Origin: Eisenibacter elegans DSM 3317
GTDB lineage: Bacteria; Bacteroidota; Bacteroidia; Cytophagales; Microscillaceae
DNA length: 64,000 nucleotides
Direction of reading: 5' to 3'
NCBI RefSeq assembly: GCF_000430505.1
Contig: NZ_AUMD01000019.1
Span: 248,001-312,000 of the forward strand
The notes below the pieces were generated by a model. The model did no database searches and was not told the origin of the DNA. It worked only from the letters and a program-made list of their open reading frames with translations. Both the position numbers and the translations under genes were made by a program. Below, piece by piece: positions 9,153 through 17,300 of this stretch (positions within the stretch are counted from its first letter, which is position 1; each line of letters opens with the position of its first letter).

Positions 9153-10156
9153 CCATCAGCAGAGGGTAACTTTTTACCACAGTAAGGGCAGAACGAAAAC
9201 ACAGGTGTTGATACAACTACTTCGGGTGTACTAGGGTTTGGAATAGACTTAAAGCCCTTGAACTCTGTAATGGCTACCCCAGTTTTGGCCTCATATTGGG
9301 CCACTGCTGTGCGCAGTTCTGTCAGCTCGCGCTCCAACTCTTGCTCACGGGTAAGATTATGCTCACTTGTATTTTTTTCGCGGCGTTGCTCGGCTAGTTT
9401 TTCTAGGTACGAAGCGCTCAAGATACTCGTAGGCAAGGCCACAATACCGATGCCCAGAAGCGCGATACAACCACTCAAAAACCGCCCCCAATTCGTAACC
9501 GGATACACATCCCCGTAGCCTACGGTAGTGAGGGTGGCTACCGTCCACCAAAAGGTAGCGCCCACGTTGGGAAATTGCTCGGGCTGTACATGGCTTTCGA
9601 GGTGATACATCAAAGTAGAAGCCACCAAGAGCAATATAAAGGTCAAGAAAATGGTGATTCCCAATTCGTCGCGTTTTTCGCGCACAATCTGACTAAACAT
9701 AATCAACGAAGGAGAATACCGGTTGAGCTTGAAAATACGCAGCAGGCGTACCAAGCGCAGCACACGCAATACTCGTAGGTCGATATTGAAGAAGTAGGGC
9801 AGGTAAAAAGGCAAAATAGAAATCAAATCTACCAAACCCATAAACGAAAATATGTAGCGCAACCGTGCCACCACAAAATTAGCGTTGGGATACCGCAAAT
9901 TGGCTGTCCAAAGATGTAGCAGGTATTCTAGGCTAAAAACCGAAACAGAAAACCATTCGAAATACCTGAAAAATATCTCATACATCTCCAATTCCTGAAA
10001 GGACTCCAAGATGATGACAATCAAATTGAGCATAATCAACCAGACAATCAGGTCGTCGAACCAGCGGCTGATACTCCTTCGCGACAAGGCCGGGTTGATG
10101 ATATAAAAAGCCTGTGCCTGAGCAAGGTTGTGCCATTTGATCAAAAAACGCCACAT
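9149..10156 (-). CDS. Voltage-gated K+ channel (Kv-like ion transporter) with C-terminal CxxC motif
   Basis: The 335-residue protein has six transmembrane segments. S4 carries regularly spaced arginines (RVLRVLRLVRLLRIFK, residues 128-143), and the selectivity filter is TTVGYGD (210-216) after a pore helix at about 198-209. It therefore conducts K+ across the inner membrane and should gate with voltage. After S6 comes a coiled coil (about 248-290, EQELERELTELR) and a C-terminal tail FCPYCGKKLP (C323, C326), a half zinc-ribbon unusual for Kv channels; four subunits could share metal. It is the first gene of a two-gene unit with the PagL-like enzyme. A 100-bp miniature transposon lies 19 bp upstream of the start, in the promoter region. 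Confidence 0.92.
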   Translation of the reverse strand: MWRFLIKWHNLAQAQAFYIINPALSRRSISRWFDDLIVWLIMLNLIVIILESFQELEMYEIFFRYFEWFSVSVFSLEYLLHLWTANLRYPNANFVVARLRYIFSFMGLVDLISILPFYLPYFFNIDLRVLRVLRLVRLLRIFKLNRYSPSLIMFSQIVREKRDELGITIFLTFILLLVASTLMYHLESHVQPEQFPNVGATFWWTVATLTTVGYGDVYPVTNWGRFLSGCIALLGIGIVALPTSILSASYLEKLAEQRREKNTSEHNLTREQELERELTELRTAVAQYEAKTGVAITEFKGFKSIPNPSTPEVVVSTPVFSFCPYCGKKLPSADG

Positions 10157-10175
10157 GATGTTGTTTTAAATGTTG

Positions 10176-10275
10176 GGCTCTTCCATAAATTTGACGTAAA
10201 TCCTTGGTGATAGATTTGCAAACCTATCACTAAGGAGGGTTTCGAGGGCTTGAGGGGCAAAATCACGGAAGAGCC
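10176..10275. mobile_element. 100-bp ISL3-type miniature element (MITE), copy 1
   Basis: The ends GGCTCTTCCATAAATTTG and CAAAATCACGGAAGAGCC are inverted, and the 8-bp target duplication AAATGTTG is perfect (10168-10175 and 10276-10283). The centre holds the near-palindrome GATAGATTTGCAAACCTATC. It aligns along all 100 bp with the copy at 14146 (opposite orientation). The ends match the terminus of the ISL3 transposase relic at 47405, and 8-bp duplications are typical of ISL3. Confidence 0.85.
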
Positions 10276-10390
10276 AAATGTTGGTACTATTGTATAGTCG
10301 AAATTACACAAAAAAGCTCTTGTATGCAACCTTCACCCCTGATTGAGTAACCTGTGGCTCTGGGATTGCAAACAAGCTGAAGTCTGTTGT

Positions 10391-10527
10391 GCACCACTGG
10401 ACACTTTTGGAAAAGTAGCTCGGAGCTCCAACTCCGAGACAAGCTGAGGCTTTATTTTGAAGCAAAACAAGACCTCGCCCGCAGGTTTAACTGTGGGGGG
10501 AGAGTTGAAAAATGTCTAGTGGTGTGC
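10391..10527. repeat. Dispersed intergenic repeat, family A, copy 3
   Basis: GCACCACTGGACACTTTTGG (from 10391) is inverted as TTGAAAAATGTCTAGTGGTG (to 10525). Inside are an arm pair AGCTCGGAGC / CTCCGAG and ACTGTGGGGGG, all shared with other copies. Its downstream flank runs into the ftsL promoter. With the MITE at 10176 it fills most of the 476-bp gap before ftsL. Confidence 0.6.
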
Positions 10528-10571
10528 GCCTGGTGTATTTTGTGAATCCTCAAAACAAGTAAATCTTGGTA

Positions 10572-10579
10572 TACATTTG
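10572..10579 (+). promoter_or_regulatory. -7 box upstream of ftsL
   Basis: TACATTTG matches the TAnnTTTG consensus and would give a leader of about 45-50 nt to the ATG at 10633. No TTTG is found at the expected distance upstream, so this is a half-promoter call. Confidence 0.4.
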
Positions 10580-10632
10580 CCCTCCAACTAAAAAATCAAT
10601 ACCTTGCGTGTTGTTCTGATGATATCTTGTAT

Positions 10633-11016
10633 ATGGCCGAAAATAGCTACCGCAATGCACCCAAGGGCAATGCCCAACGCCAAAACCGCCCTGTGAAAGC
10701 CGTCCGTTCGTTGTTTGATAATTTTATCAACCTCGACGCGATGATAGACCAAGGTTTGCCCACCCGCTACATTCCCCACTTGCTTTTTTTAGGGGTGTTG
10801 GGGATTATCTATGTAGGCAATACCCACCAAGCAGAGAAGATGGGCAGGCAACTCAACCAACTCGAACGTAAGGTCGAAACCCTACGCGCCGATTATACCA
10901 CCAGCAAGATAGAGTTTCTACAGCGCAGCAAGCAATCCGAGATTATGGAGAGCGCCCAAGAGCTGGGCTTGGTGGAGAATGATGGCAAAACCTACCGCAT
11001 TGTTTTAGAAAAATAA
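10633..11016 (+). CDS. ftsL: FtsL-like cell division protein
   Basis: A 127-residue bitopic protein: a basic N-terminal cytoplasmic tail (about 1-45), one transmembrane helix (YIPHLLFLGVLGIIYVGNTHQ, about 46-65) and a coiled coil (about 66-110, KMGRQLNQLERKVETLRADY). This is the layout of the Bacteroidota FtsL-like protein normally encoded between mraW and ftsI. It should act in the inner membrane as part of the FtsQLB divisome subcomplex and activate FtsWI. ftsI starts 6 bp after its stop, confirming identity by context. ATG 10633 is used, not the TTG two codons earlier. Unlike the usual dcw cluster, mraZ and mraW are not upstream. Confidence 0.85.
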   Translation: MAENSYRNAPKGNAQRQNRPVKAVRSLFDNFINLDAMIDQGLPTRYIPHLLFLGVLGIIYVGNTHQAEKMGRQLNQLERKVETLRADYTTSKIEFLQRSKQSEIMESAQELGLVENDGKTYRIVLEK

Positions 11017-11022
11017 CTTCTT

Positions 11023-13137
11023 ATGGAAGCCAAAAAACTTATTCTTTTGCGCACACGAGTAGCTTTTTTGGGCGTAGTGGCGCTTTGTTTTGTCATCTTG
11101 GTTCGCTTGGTATATATCCAACTTATAGAGCGCCCCCGTTGGGAAAGCGCCGCCAGCGAAAATGGCCTCCAATACCGTACCATCAAGGCTACACGTGGGA
11201 ATATCTATGCTAATGGCGGGCAGCTTTTGGCTACCTCGATGCCTTTGTTCAAAGTAGCTATAGACCCTGTCGTCATTCCGGCAGATGTCTATCAGCGCGA
11301 TATTGACTCCCTGACGGTATTGCTGTCGCACTTTTTCAAAGACCTGACACCACGTGAGTATTTCCGCAAAATCAACAATGCCCGCGTAGCAGGCAAGCGT
11401 TATATCGTACTCAACAACGAGCCGGTCAATTTTAAGGATAAAAAGCGCCTAGAAGCTTGGCCGCTTTTCCGCGAAGGGCAGCGCCGGGGCGGGGTGATTT
11501 TCGAAAAAGTAGAACGCCGCTCCTACCCCTACGGCCAAACGGCGGCGCGTGTTATTGGCTATGTACAAGAAGACAGCGGGCGCGTAGGACTTGAATATAG
11601 CTTCGACCGCACCTTGGCCGGTATCAATGGTAATGCGCTCTACCAACGCGTTTCGGGCAGCGAGTGGAAGCCCGTCAGTGATTTTTCGCAGATGGTACCT
11701 ACCGATGGGTATGACCTCTACACAACCCTAGATATTGATGTACAAGAAATCGCAGCTGAGGAGCTGAAAAAAGCGCTCGAAGAGCATCAGGCCGACTTTG
11801 GCTGTGTGATTGTGATGGAAGTAAAAACAGGCTACATCCGAGCAATGGCCAACTTTGGGCGCAACCTCGATGGTGATTATGTCGAAAACTACAACTATGC
11901 CGTTGGCGAACAAGGCAGCACCGACCCCGGCTCTACCTTCAAACTAGCTTCGGCCATTGCCTTGTTTGAAGATAACCCCATGCTGGAGTTGAGCGATACC
12001 ATCGAAACCGGAGGTGGTACCTACAACTTTTACGGAGCCACGATGCGCGACGCACGCGCCGGCGGCTTTGGCCGGCTGACCATCCAGCAGGTCTTCGAAC
12101 AATCATCCAACGTAGGGGTGTCCAAGCTCATCACCCGCCAGTTTGGGGAGCGCCCTGCCGACTTTGTCAATAAACTCTACGAAATGCAGTTGGGCGCTGC
12201 GCTCAATTTTCAGCTCAAAGGCGTGGCCAAGCCTTATATCAAAACCCCCGAAGACAAGACTTGGAGCGCCACCAGCTTGCCCTGGATGTCGGTAGGGTAT
12301 GAGATGCGCCTCTCTCCCCTACACACCCTGACGCTCTACAATGCCATTGCCAACGGGGGGCGGATGATGCAGCCACAGATTGTGCGCGAAGTACGCCGCG
12401 CCACACAGCCTATCGAGCAGTTTGTGCCCGGTATCCTGAGTGAGCGCATCTGTAATGATACCACCCTCCAAAAAGTACAGACCATCCTCGAAGGCGTAGT
12501 ACAGCGCGGTACAGCGCGGGCTATCCGCAGCAACCAATACCGCATTGCGGGCAAGACCGGTACTTCGCAAAAAATCGACCCCAAAACAGGGCGCTACTCT
12601 CCTACCAAGTATTATACCTCCTTTGCGGGCTACTTCCCCGCCGAAGCGCCCAAATACACCTGTATTGTGGTGATAGACAGCCCCCGAGGGTTCAAACAAT
12701 ATGGCGCTGACGTATCTGCTCCGGTATTCCGCAAGGTCGCCGACCGTCTCTATGTGCGCGACCTTGAAATGCAACAGTCTACCGAAGCGCTCTCACCCAA
12801 GCAGGCCTTCCAGACCAATATCCCCGCCGACCAAGTGGCCTATCAACAAGATGTCCGCTTTATTATGCGGGCGCTCAATATCCCCAGCGCCGTTACGGCT
12901 GAGTCGGAGTGGGTAGTGCCCATCGCCCAGCCGATGCAGGTTTCTTGGAAAGAGCGCAGCATCCAAGCCGACCGCGTGCCCAATGTCATTGGGATGTCGC
13001 TGCGCGATGCGCTCTACATCCTCGAAAACCGTGGTTTTAAGGTTTATTTTGAAGGCAGGGGCAAGGTCAAAACCCAGTCGCTGATGCCCGGCAGCGCGCT
13101 ACCAAGCAATAAGCGTATAGTCTTGTCTTTGCAGTAA
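11023..13137 (+). CDS. ftsI: Penicillin-binding protein 3 / FtsI transpeptidase with PASTA domain
   Basis: A 704-residue class B penicillin-binding protein that cross-links septal peptidoglycan. It has an N-terminal transmembrane helix (about 12-32), a dimerisation/pedestal domain (about 55-225) and a transpeptidase domain with all three motifs: S304-TFK307 (in DPGSTFKLAS), S361-S-N363 and K511-TGT514. A single PASTA domain closes the protein (about 650-704, VPNVIGMSLRDALYILENRG). FtsI with a PASTA tail is typical of Bacteroidota. It follows ftsL by 6 bp and would be co-transcribed with it. murE, mraY, murD, ftsW and murG, which normally follow, are absent; the next gene on this strand is an unrelated ferritin-like gene after 333 bp. 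Confidence 0.95.
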   Translation: MEAKKLILLRTRVAFLGVVALCFVILVRLVYIQLIERPRWESAASENGLQYRTIKATRGNIYANGGQLLATSMPLFKVAIDPVVIPADVYQRDIDSLTVLLSHFFKDLTPREYFRKINNARVAGKRYIVLNNEPVNFKDKKRLEAWPLFREGQRRGGVIFEKVERRSYPYGQTAARVIGYVQEDSGRVGLEYSFDRTLAGINGNALYQRVSGSEWKPVSDFSQMVPTDGYDLYTTLDIDVQEIAAEELKKALEEHQADFGCVIVMEVKTGYIRAMANFGRNLDGDYVENYNYAVGEQGSTDPGSTFKLASAIALFEDNPMLELSDTIETGGGTYNFYGATMRDARAGGFGRLTIQQVFEQSSNVGVSKLITRQFGERPADFVNKLYEMQLGAALNFQLKGVAKPYIKTPEDKTWSATSLPWMSVGYEMRLSPLHTLTLYNAIANGGRMMQPQIVREVRRATQPIEQFVPGILSERICNDTTLQKVQTILEGVVQRGTARAIRSNQYRIAGKTGTSQKIDPKTGRYSPTKYYTSFAGYFPAEAPKYTCIVVIDSPRGFKQYGADVSAPVFRKVADRLYVRDLEMQQSTEALSPKQAFQTNIPADQVAYQQDVRFIMRALNIPSAVTAESEWVVPIAQPMQVSWKERSIQADRVPNVIGMSLRDALYILENRGFKVYFEGRGKVKTQSLMPGSALPSNKRIVLSLQ

Positions 13138-13254
13138 AATACGGATGGCTTCACAACAAGGGGGTCTGCGCTTTCGTTCGGTAATCATCAGTACTTTAAA
13201 GCAAGTCGTGGATATGAGACTGCGTGGTTTGAAAGTATTTACGAAATAGTTGGG

Positions 13255-13374
13255 CCACGCCACTGGATGTTTTTGGAAAAGAGGCCTCATTTTGGGGGTT
13301 AATTCACAAGATTTCCCAAACCAATTTTGGTTGGGTATAACTATGGGATTTGAAAAATAGCCAGTGGGGTGTGG
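13255..13374. repeat. Dispersed intergenic repeat, family A, copy 4
   Basis: CCACGCCACTGGATGTTTTT at the left is inverted as AAAAATAGCCAGTGGGGTGT at the right, over 120 bp. The centre has CCAAACCAATTTTGG and GTATAACTATGGG as in copy 2, and GAAAAGAGGCCTCATTTTGG as in copy 1. It is the main content of the 333-bp gap after ftsI. Confidence 0.65.
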
Positions 13375-13470
13375 TTGGGCAATATTTGGGCACAATAAAT
13401 GCTCTTGGGGGTTGGCTTGTAGGCGGAGGTTTGTGTAATTTGCAACTCAATTACACCATACTGCCAACAT

Positions 13471-14121
13471 ATGAACACTCTCTCTGATTTAGCCCACAAA
13501 ACCAATTTAGATACCCTGCTTCCGCTTATTGTCCAGCATCACCAGCTACATAGCCGCTGGCTCAATACCCTTTCTCTGATGGAAAATGTAGGGGCGCGCA
13601 AAATAGCTGCAGCCGAACACCCCCGCAATGTAGACCTGTTGATGCTCAAACACGCTGCCGAAGAAGCACGCCACGCTTATTATCTCAAAAAACAACTGAG
13701 TAAAATCCCTGAGGCAGACTGCCCCGATTATAGCGATGTTTATCTGTTGGCTCCTCGTGCGAGTTATCATTATCTCCACGCCTTAGACGTGGCCATCAGC
13801 CGCTACCTCAAAACAACACTGGCCTGCGCAGACTATCAGTTGCGCTATATGGCCTATTTGTTGGTTACTTATGCGATAGAGGTGCGTGCTGATGAGCTTT
13901 ATCCTGCCTATCAGGAAGCGCTAAGCGCTGCTGGTAGTAAAGTCAATGTGAAGTCTATCATTGTCGAAGAAGAAGGTCATTTGGCCGAAATGCAAACACA
14001 AATGGAGGCTGTTTTGCCCAATTGGCAACAACACGCCAAAGCAGTAACTGATATCGAAGCGGGGTTGTACGAAAAATGGGTGGCTAATATCGCCCAAACA
14101 GTGCAAGCTACTCTCAATTAG
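13471..14121 (+). CDS. Ferritin-like di-iron protein of unknown function
   Basis: A 216-residue all-helical soluble protein. The pattern of a di-iron four-helix bundle is complete: E38 (MENVGARK), E65-x-x-H68 (AEEARHAYY), E137 (YAIEVRADE) and E167-x-x-H170 (EEEGHLAEM). The spacing fits two ExxH helices alternating with two single-Glu helices, as in ferritin-like oxidases, hydroxylases and rubrerythrins. It has no signal peptide and no rubredoxin domain. I do not recognise a named family; candidate roles are an oxygen- or peroxide-reactive di-iron enzyme or iron storage. It stands alone between ftsI and a large hybrid kinase, with repeats on both sides. Confidence 0.65.
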   Translation: MNTLSDLAHKTNLDTLLPLIVQHHQLHSRWLNTLSLMENVGARKIAAAEHPRNVDLLMLKHAAEEARHAYYLKKQLSKIPEADCPDYSDVYLLAPRASYHYLHALDVAISRYLKTTLACADYQLRYMAYLLVTYAIEVRADELYPAYQEALSAAGSKVNVKSIIVEEEGHLAEMQTQMEAVLPNWQQHAKAVTDIEAGLYEKWVANIAQTVQATLN

Positions 14122-14145
14122 CAGCATAACGGAGTTGGCTTTTGT

Positions 14146-14245
14146 GGCTCTTCCGTGATTTTGGCGCTCAAGTCCTCAACAAGCTCCTTAACGATAGGTT
14201 TGCAAACCTATCGCTAAGGATTTGCGCCAAATGTACAGAAGCACC
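14146..14245. mobile_element. 100-bp ISL3-type miniature element (MITE), copy 2
   Basis: It has inverted ends GGCTCTTCCGTGATTTTG and GTACAGAAGCACC (one end mutated) and a perfect 8-bp target duplication GCTTTTGT (14138-14145 and 14246-14253). The central 20-bp palindrome GATAGGTTTGCAAACCTATC is perfect. It is the same length as copy 1 and aligned to it in reverse orientation. It lies 24 bp after the stop of the ferritin-like gene. Confidence 0.85.
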
Positions 14246-14282
14246 GCTTTTGTGTATCCATTACACCAAAAACTCATCTCAA

Positions 14283-14315
14283 AATCCTTCAAGGGCTTGA
14301 AGTCTTTGAAGGATT
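14283..14315 (-). terminator. Likely terminator of the hybrid kinase gene
   Basis: AATCCTTCAA (14283-14292) and TTGAAGGATT (14306-14315) form a 10-bp stem 52 bp past the kinase stop. On the minus strand it is followed by TTGAG, a weak T-run. Confidence 0.4.
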
Positions 14316-14366
14316 GTGATTTGACACCATCTTTCCTTTGTTGCAAATACTCATAATGCGGGCTGG

Positions 14367-17300
14367 TTATTCTAAGTTGTTGAGCACTTCGTGGATGGCT
14401 TTTATTTCTGCTTGGATTTGAGTTACTAAGGCTTGGGCTTGGTCTGGTGTATAATTTTCCAACACCTCGATACTGCGCGCCAGTGTGGCTAGTTGCTCAA
14501 AACCTACGCTGACTCCAGTGCCGCTGAGTTTGTGTGCCAATGCTTTTACTTTGCCTTCTGGCTGGTTGGTATTGATGGCTTTTTGCAAGGCTGCCACTTG
14601 TTTTTCTAACAATCCTTGGCGCACCAACGCCAGTATTTCTTCGATATATACCTCTTGGTAGTTCATCCGTCGGCGAAGGTTCTCATAATCAAAGCGTTTG
14701 GCCTTGCCATCTTTTGGCGAGTGTTCGGTATTGTTGGTTGGTTGTTGATTTTGGGGTAGGGGCTGATACCACTGAGCCAGAACATCCTCTAGCTTCTTCA
14801 GCTCAAAAGGTTTGCTAAGGTATGCATCCATTCCAGCCTCAAAGCATTTTTCGCGTTCGTCTTGCCGTGTTCCGGCGGTCAGGGCTATGATAGGCGTTCG
14901 TGGTTTTTGGTGTTTCGTTTCCCAATCTCTAATGCTTTGGGCAGCCTCATAGCCGCTCATCTGCGGCATCTGTATGTCCATAAAGATTAGCCCCGGTGTT
15001 ATTTTGCGTGTCATTTCTACGGCGGCCTTGCCATCGTGAGCTTCTATGATTTCAACTTTTGGCATCAAGGTTTTGAGCATACTGGCAGCCAAAAGCCTGT
15101 TAAAGGGGTTGTCATCTACAATAAGTGCCAGCATCTCCGAGGCTTTCCAGCCTGCGTTTGTTGGGTGGATATTATTGGTCGGCTGTTGGGCGTAGCATTG
15201 TACAATCGCCTCAAACAACTTCGAGGCTGTCAGTGGCTGGGCTTGGAGTGCGCTTATTTGCCATTGCTGACAAGCTTCTTGGATGGCCTGTGGGTCGGCT
15301 TCGCTATAGAGTAGCAAGATTGGCAACGCTACAGCACTGTGTTGGGATCGGATCTGAGAGGCTATTGTGATCCCGTCTGTCTGGTACAGGTGGTGCTGGA
15401 TAATGACTAAGTCGTAATACCCTTTGGGTTGTTGATGGAGCACTTCGAAAGCCTTGGCAGCACTGGGGGTCCATACCGTTTCTAGGGACTTTGTGGCCAA
15501 TATTTCTTCTAACAATTGTGCCTTTTGGGGCATTTCTTCTACAATCAATACCCTTTGGAGCGAGGGTAAGTTTGGCAGGAAGCCACTGTCTTGGGAGTGC
15601 GCATATAGTGTAAGGTTAAAATAAAAGCAGCTGCCTTGGTTGGGAGTGCTCTCTAGCTCTAGTGTTGTGTTTAGCAGTGCCAAAATTTTATTACAGATAG
15701 CCAACCCTAGTCCTGTGCCGCCATATTTTCGGGTTGTAGAGCTATCCTCTTGGGCAAAAGCGTCAAAAATTTTGCTTTGTTTATCAGGGGCAATGCCGAT
15801 ACCGGTGTCCCTCACGGCAAAGACTACCGTTACTTGTTCGGATGTGGGGGTATATGATTTGCCTAAGCTGACGTTGAGCTCTATTTGTCCTTTTTCGGTA
15901 AACTTGACGGCATTGCTGAGCAAATTCATCAATACTTGTTGTAAACGAAGCACATCTATCCAAACATACCGTGGTACCTCTGGACTGATATTGAGCAACA
16001 AATCAAGTCCCTTTTCTTGAGTTTTGAAGCGCAACATATCAGTGAGTTGTTTTAGCAAGCTCCAAAGGTCGGTGCTTTCGTGATGGAGCTCCATTTTACC
16101 TGCCTCTATCTTAGAGAAGTCCAAGATGTCGTTGATAAGGTCTAGCAAAGTATTGCCGGAGTGGTGTACGGCTTGTAGGTACTGTTGTTGTGTGGCATCG
16201 AGCTGGGTTTTGGTGAGCAGCTCCGAAAAACCGATAATGCTATTGAGCGGTGTACGGATTTCGTGGCTCATATTGGCCAGAAACGCTGACTTGGCTTGGC
16301 TGGCTCTCACAGCTTCTTCGCGTGCTTGTTCTAGCTCTTGTTGGTAGGCTTTTTCGAGGCTGATGTCCGTGATAAAGCCATCGACCCGTATGACTTGTCC
16401 CTGTGGGTTATAAATCATTCTGCCTTTATGGCTTACCCACTTGATTTTTCTTGTTTGGGCAGTAATAATCCGATATTCTACCTGATAGCTTCCCTCGGTT
16501 TCGATTTGTGTGGCAATTTGGCTTTTTATACCAAGGTCTTCGGGGTGTATTACTTGTTCCCATAGGCTGCCGTCCTGATACCAAGCCCCTACTGGTATTT
16601 CATAAAACTCTTCTACAGAGGGTGTAACGAACAACAACTTGTACTCCGGCCACTCCATGGCCCAGAGCACATCGGCCATATTGTTAAAAATACTTTCGAG
16701 TTGTTGTTGGGTTTCTTGCAGGGCTATCTCTGCGAGTTTCTGACGGTGTATGTCTTGGAACGTTCCATACAGTCGGACACAACGTCCATTTTCGACAATA
16801 GTATTGCCGATACCGCGGGTCCATCGGTGCTCTCCGGAGGCTGTAACAATCTGTAGCTCAAGGTCATAATTTCCGCCTTGGCTGATGACTTGATCTACGG
16901 CGGCTTTGAGTTTGGCTCGGCTCTCAGGGTCATAAAACGCACGTGCGCTGGCCACAGTCAGGGGGAAATCGTAGGGCAGCTCGTGAATATCGTATACGGT
17001 CTCAGTCCAAACAAGCTTGTCCGTTGTTACCTCATAAATCCATCCCCCTACCTTGGCTACTTGATTGGTTTGGAGCAAGAAGTCCTTGGTGCTTCTCAGT
17101 TCGGCTTCGAGGTTTTTCTGTTCGGTGATATCCGTCATCGTGCCAAACCAATAGTACTGTCCATCATCTCCTCTAAATACCCTAGATTGTAGCCTGACCC
17201 ACCTGAGCACTCCTTTGGCAACCACACGCAGCTCGGTACTGAGGTTAGTCCGATTCGCCAACGCTTGGATATTGAGCTCCACAAAGTTGTCGTAGTCTTC

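Noticed and set aside
12319-12774. Minus-strand frame of 151 codons inside ftsI
   Set aside because: It overlaps the transpeptidase motifs of FtsI entirely and shows no domain; a shadow.
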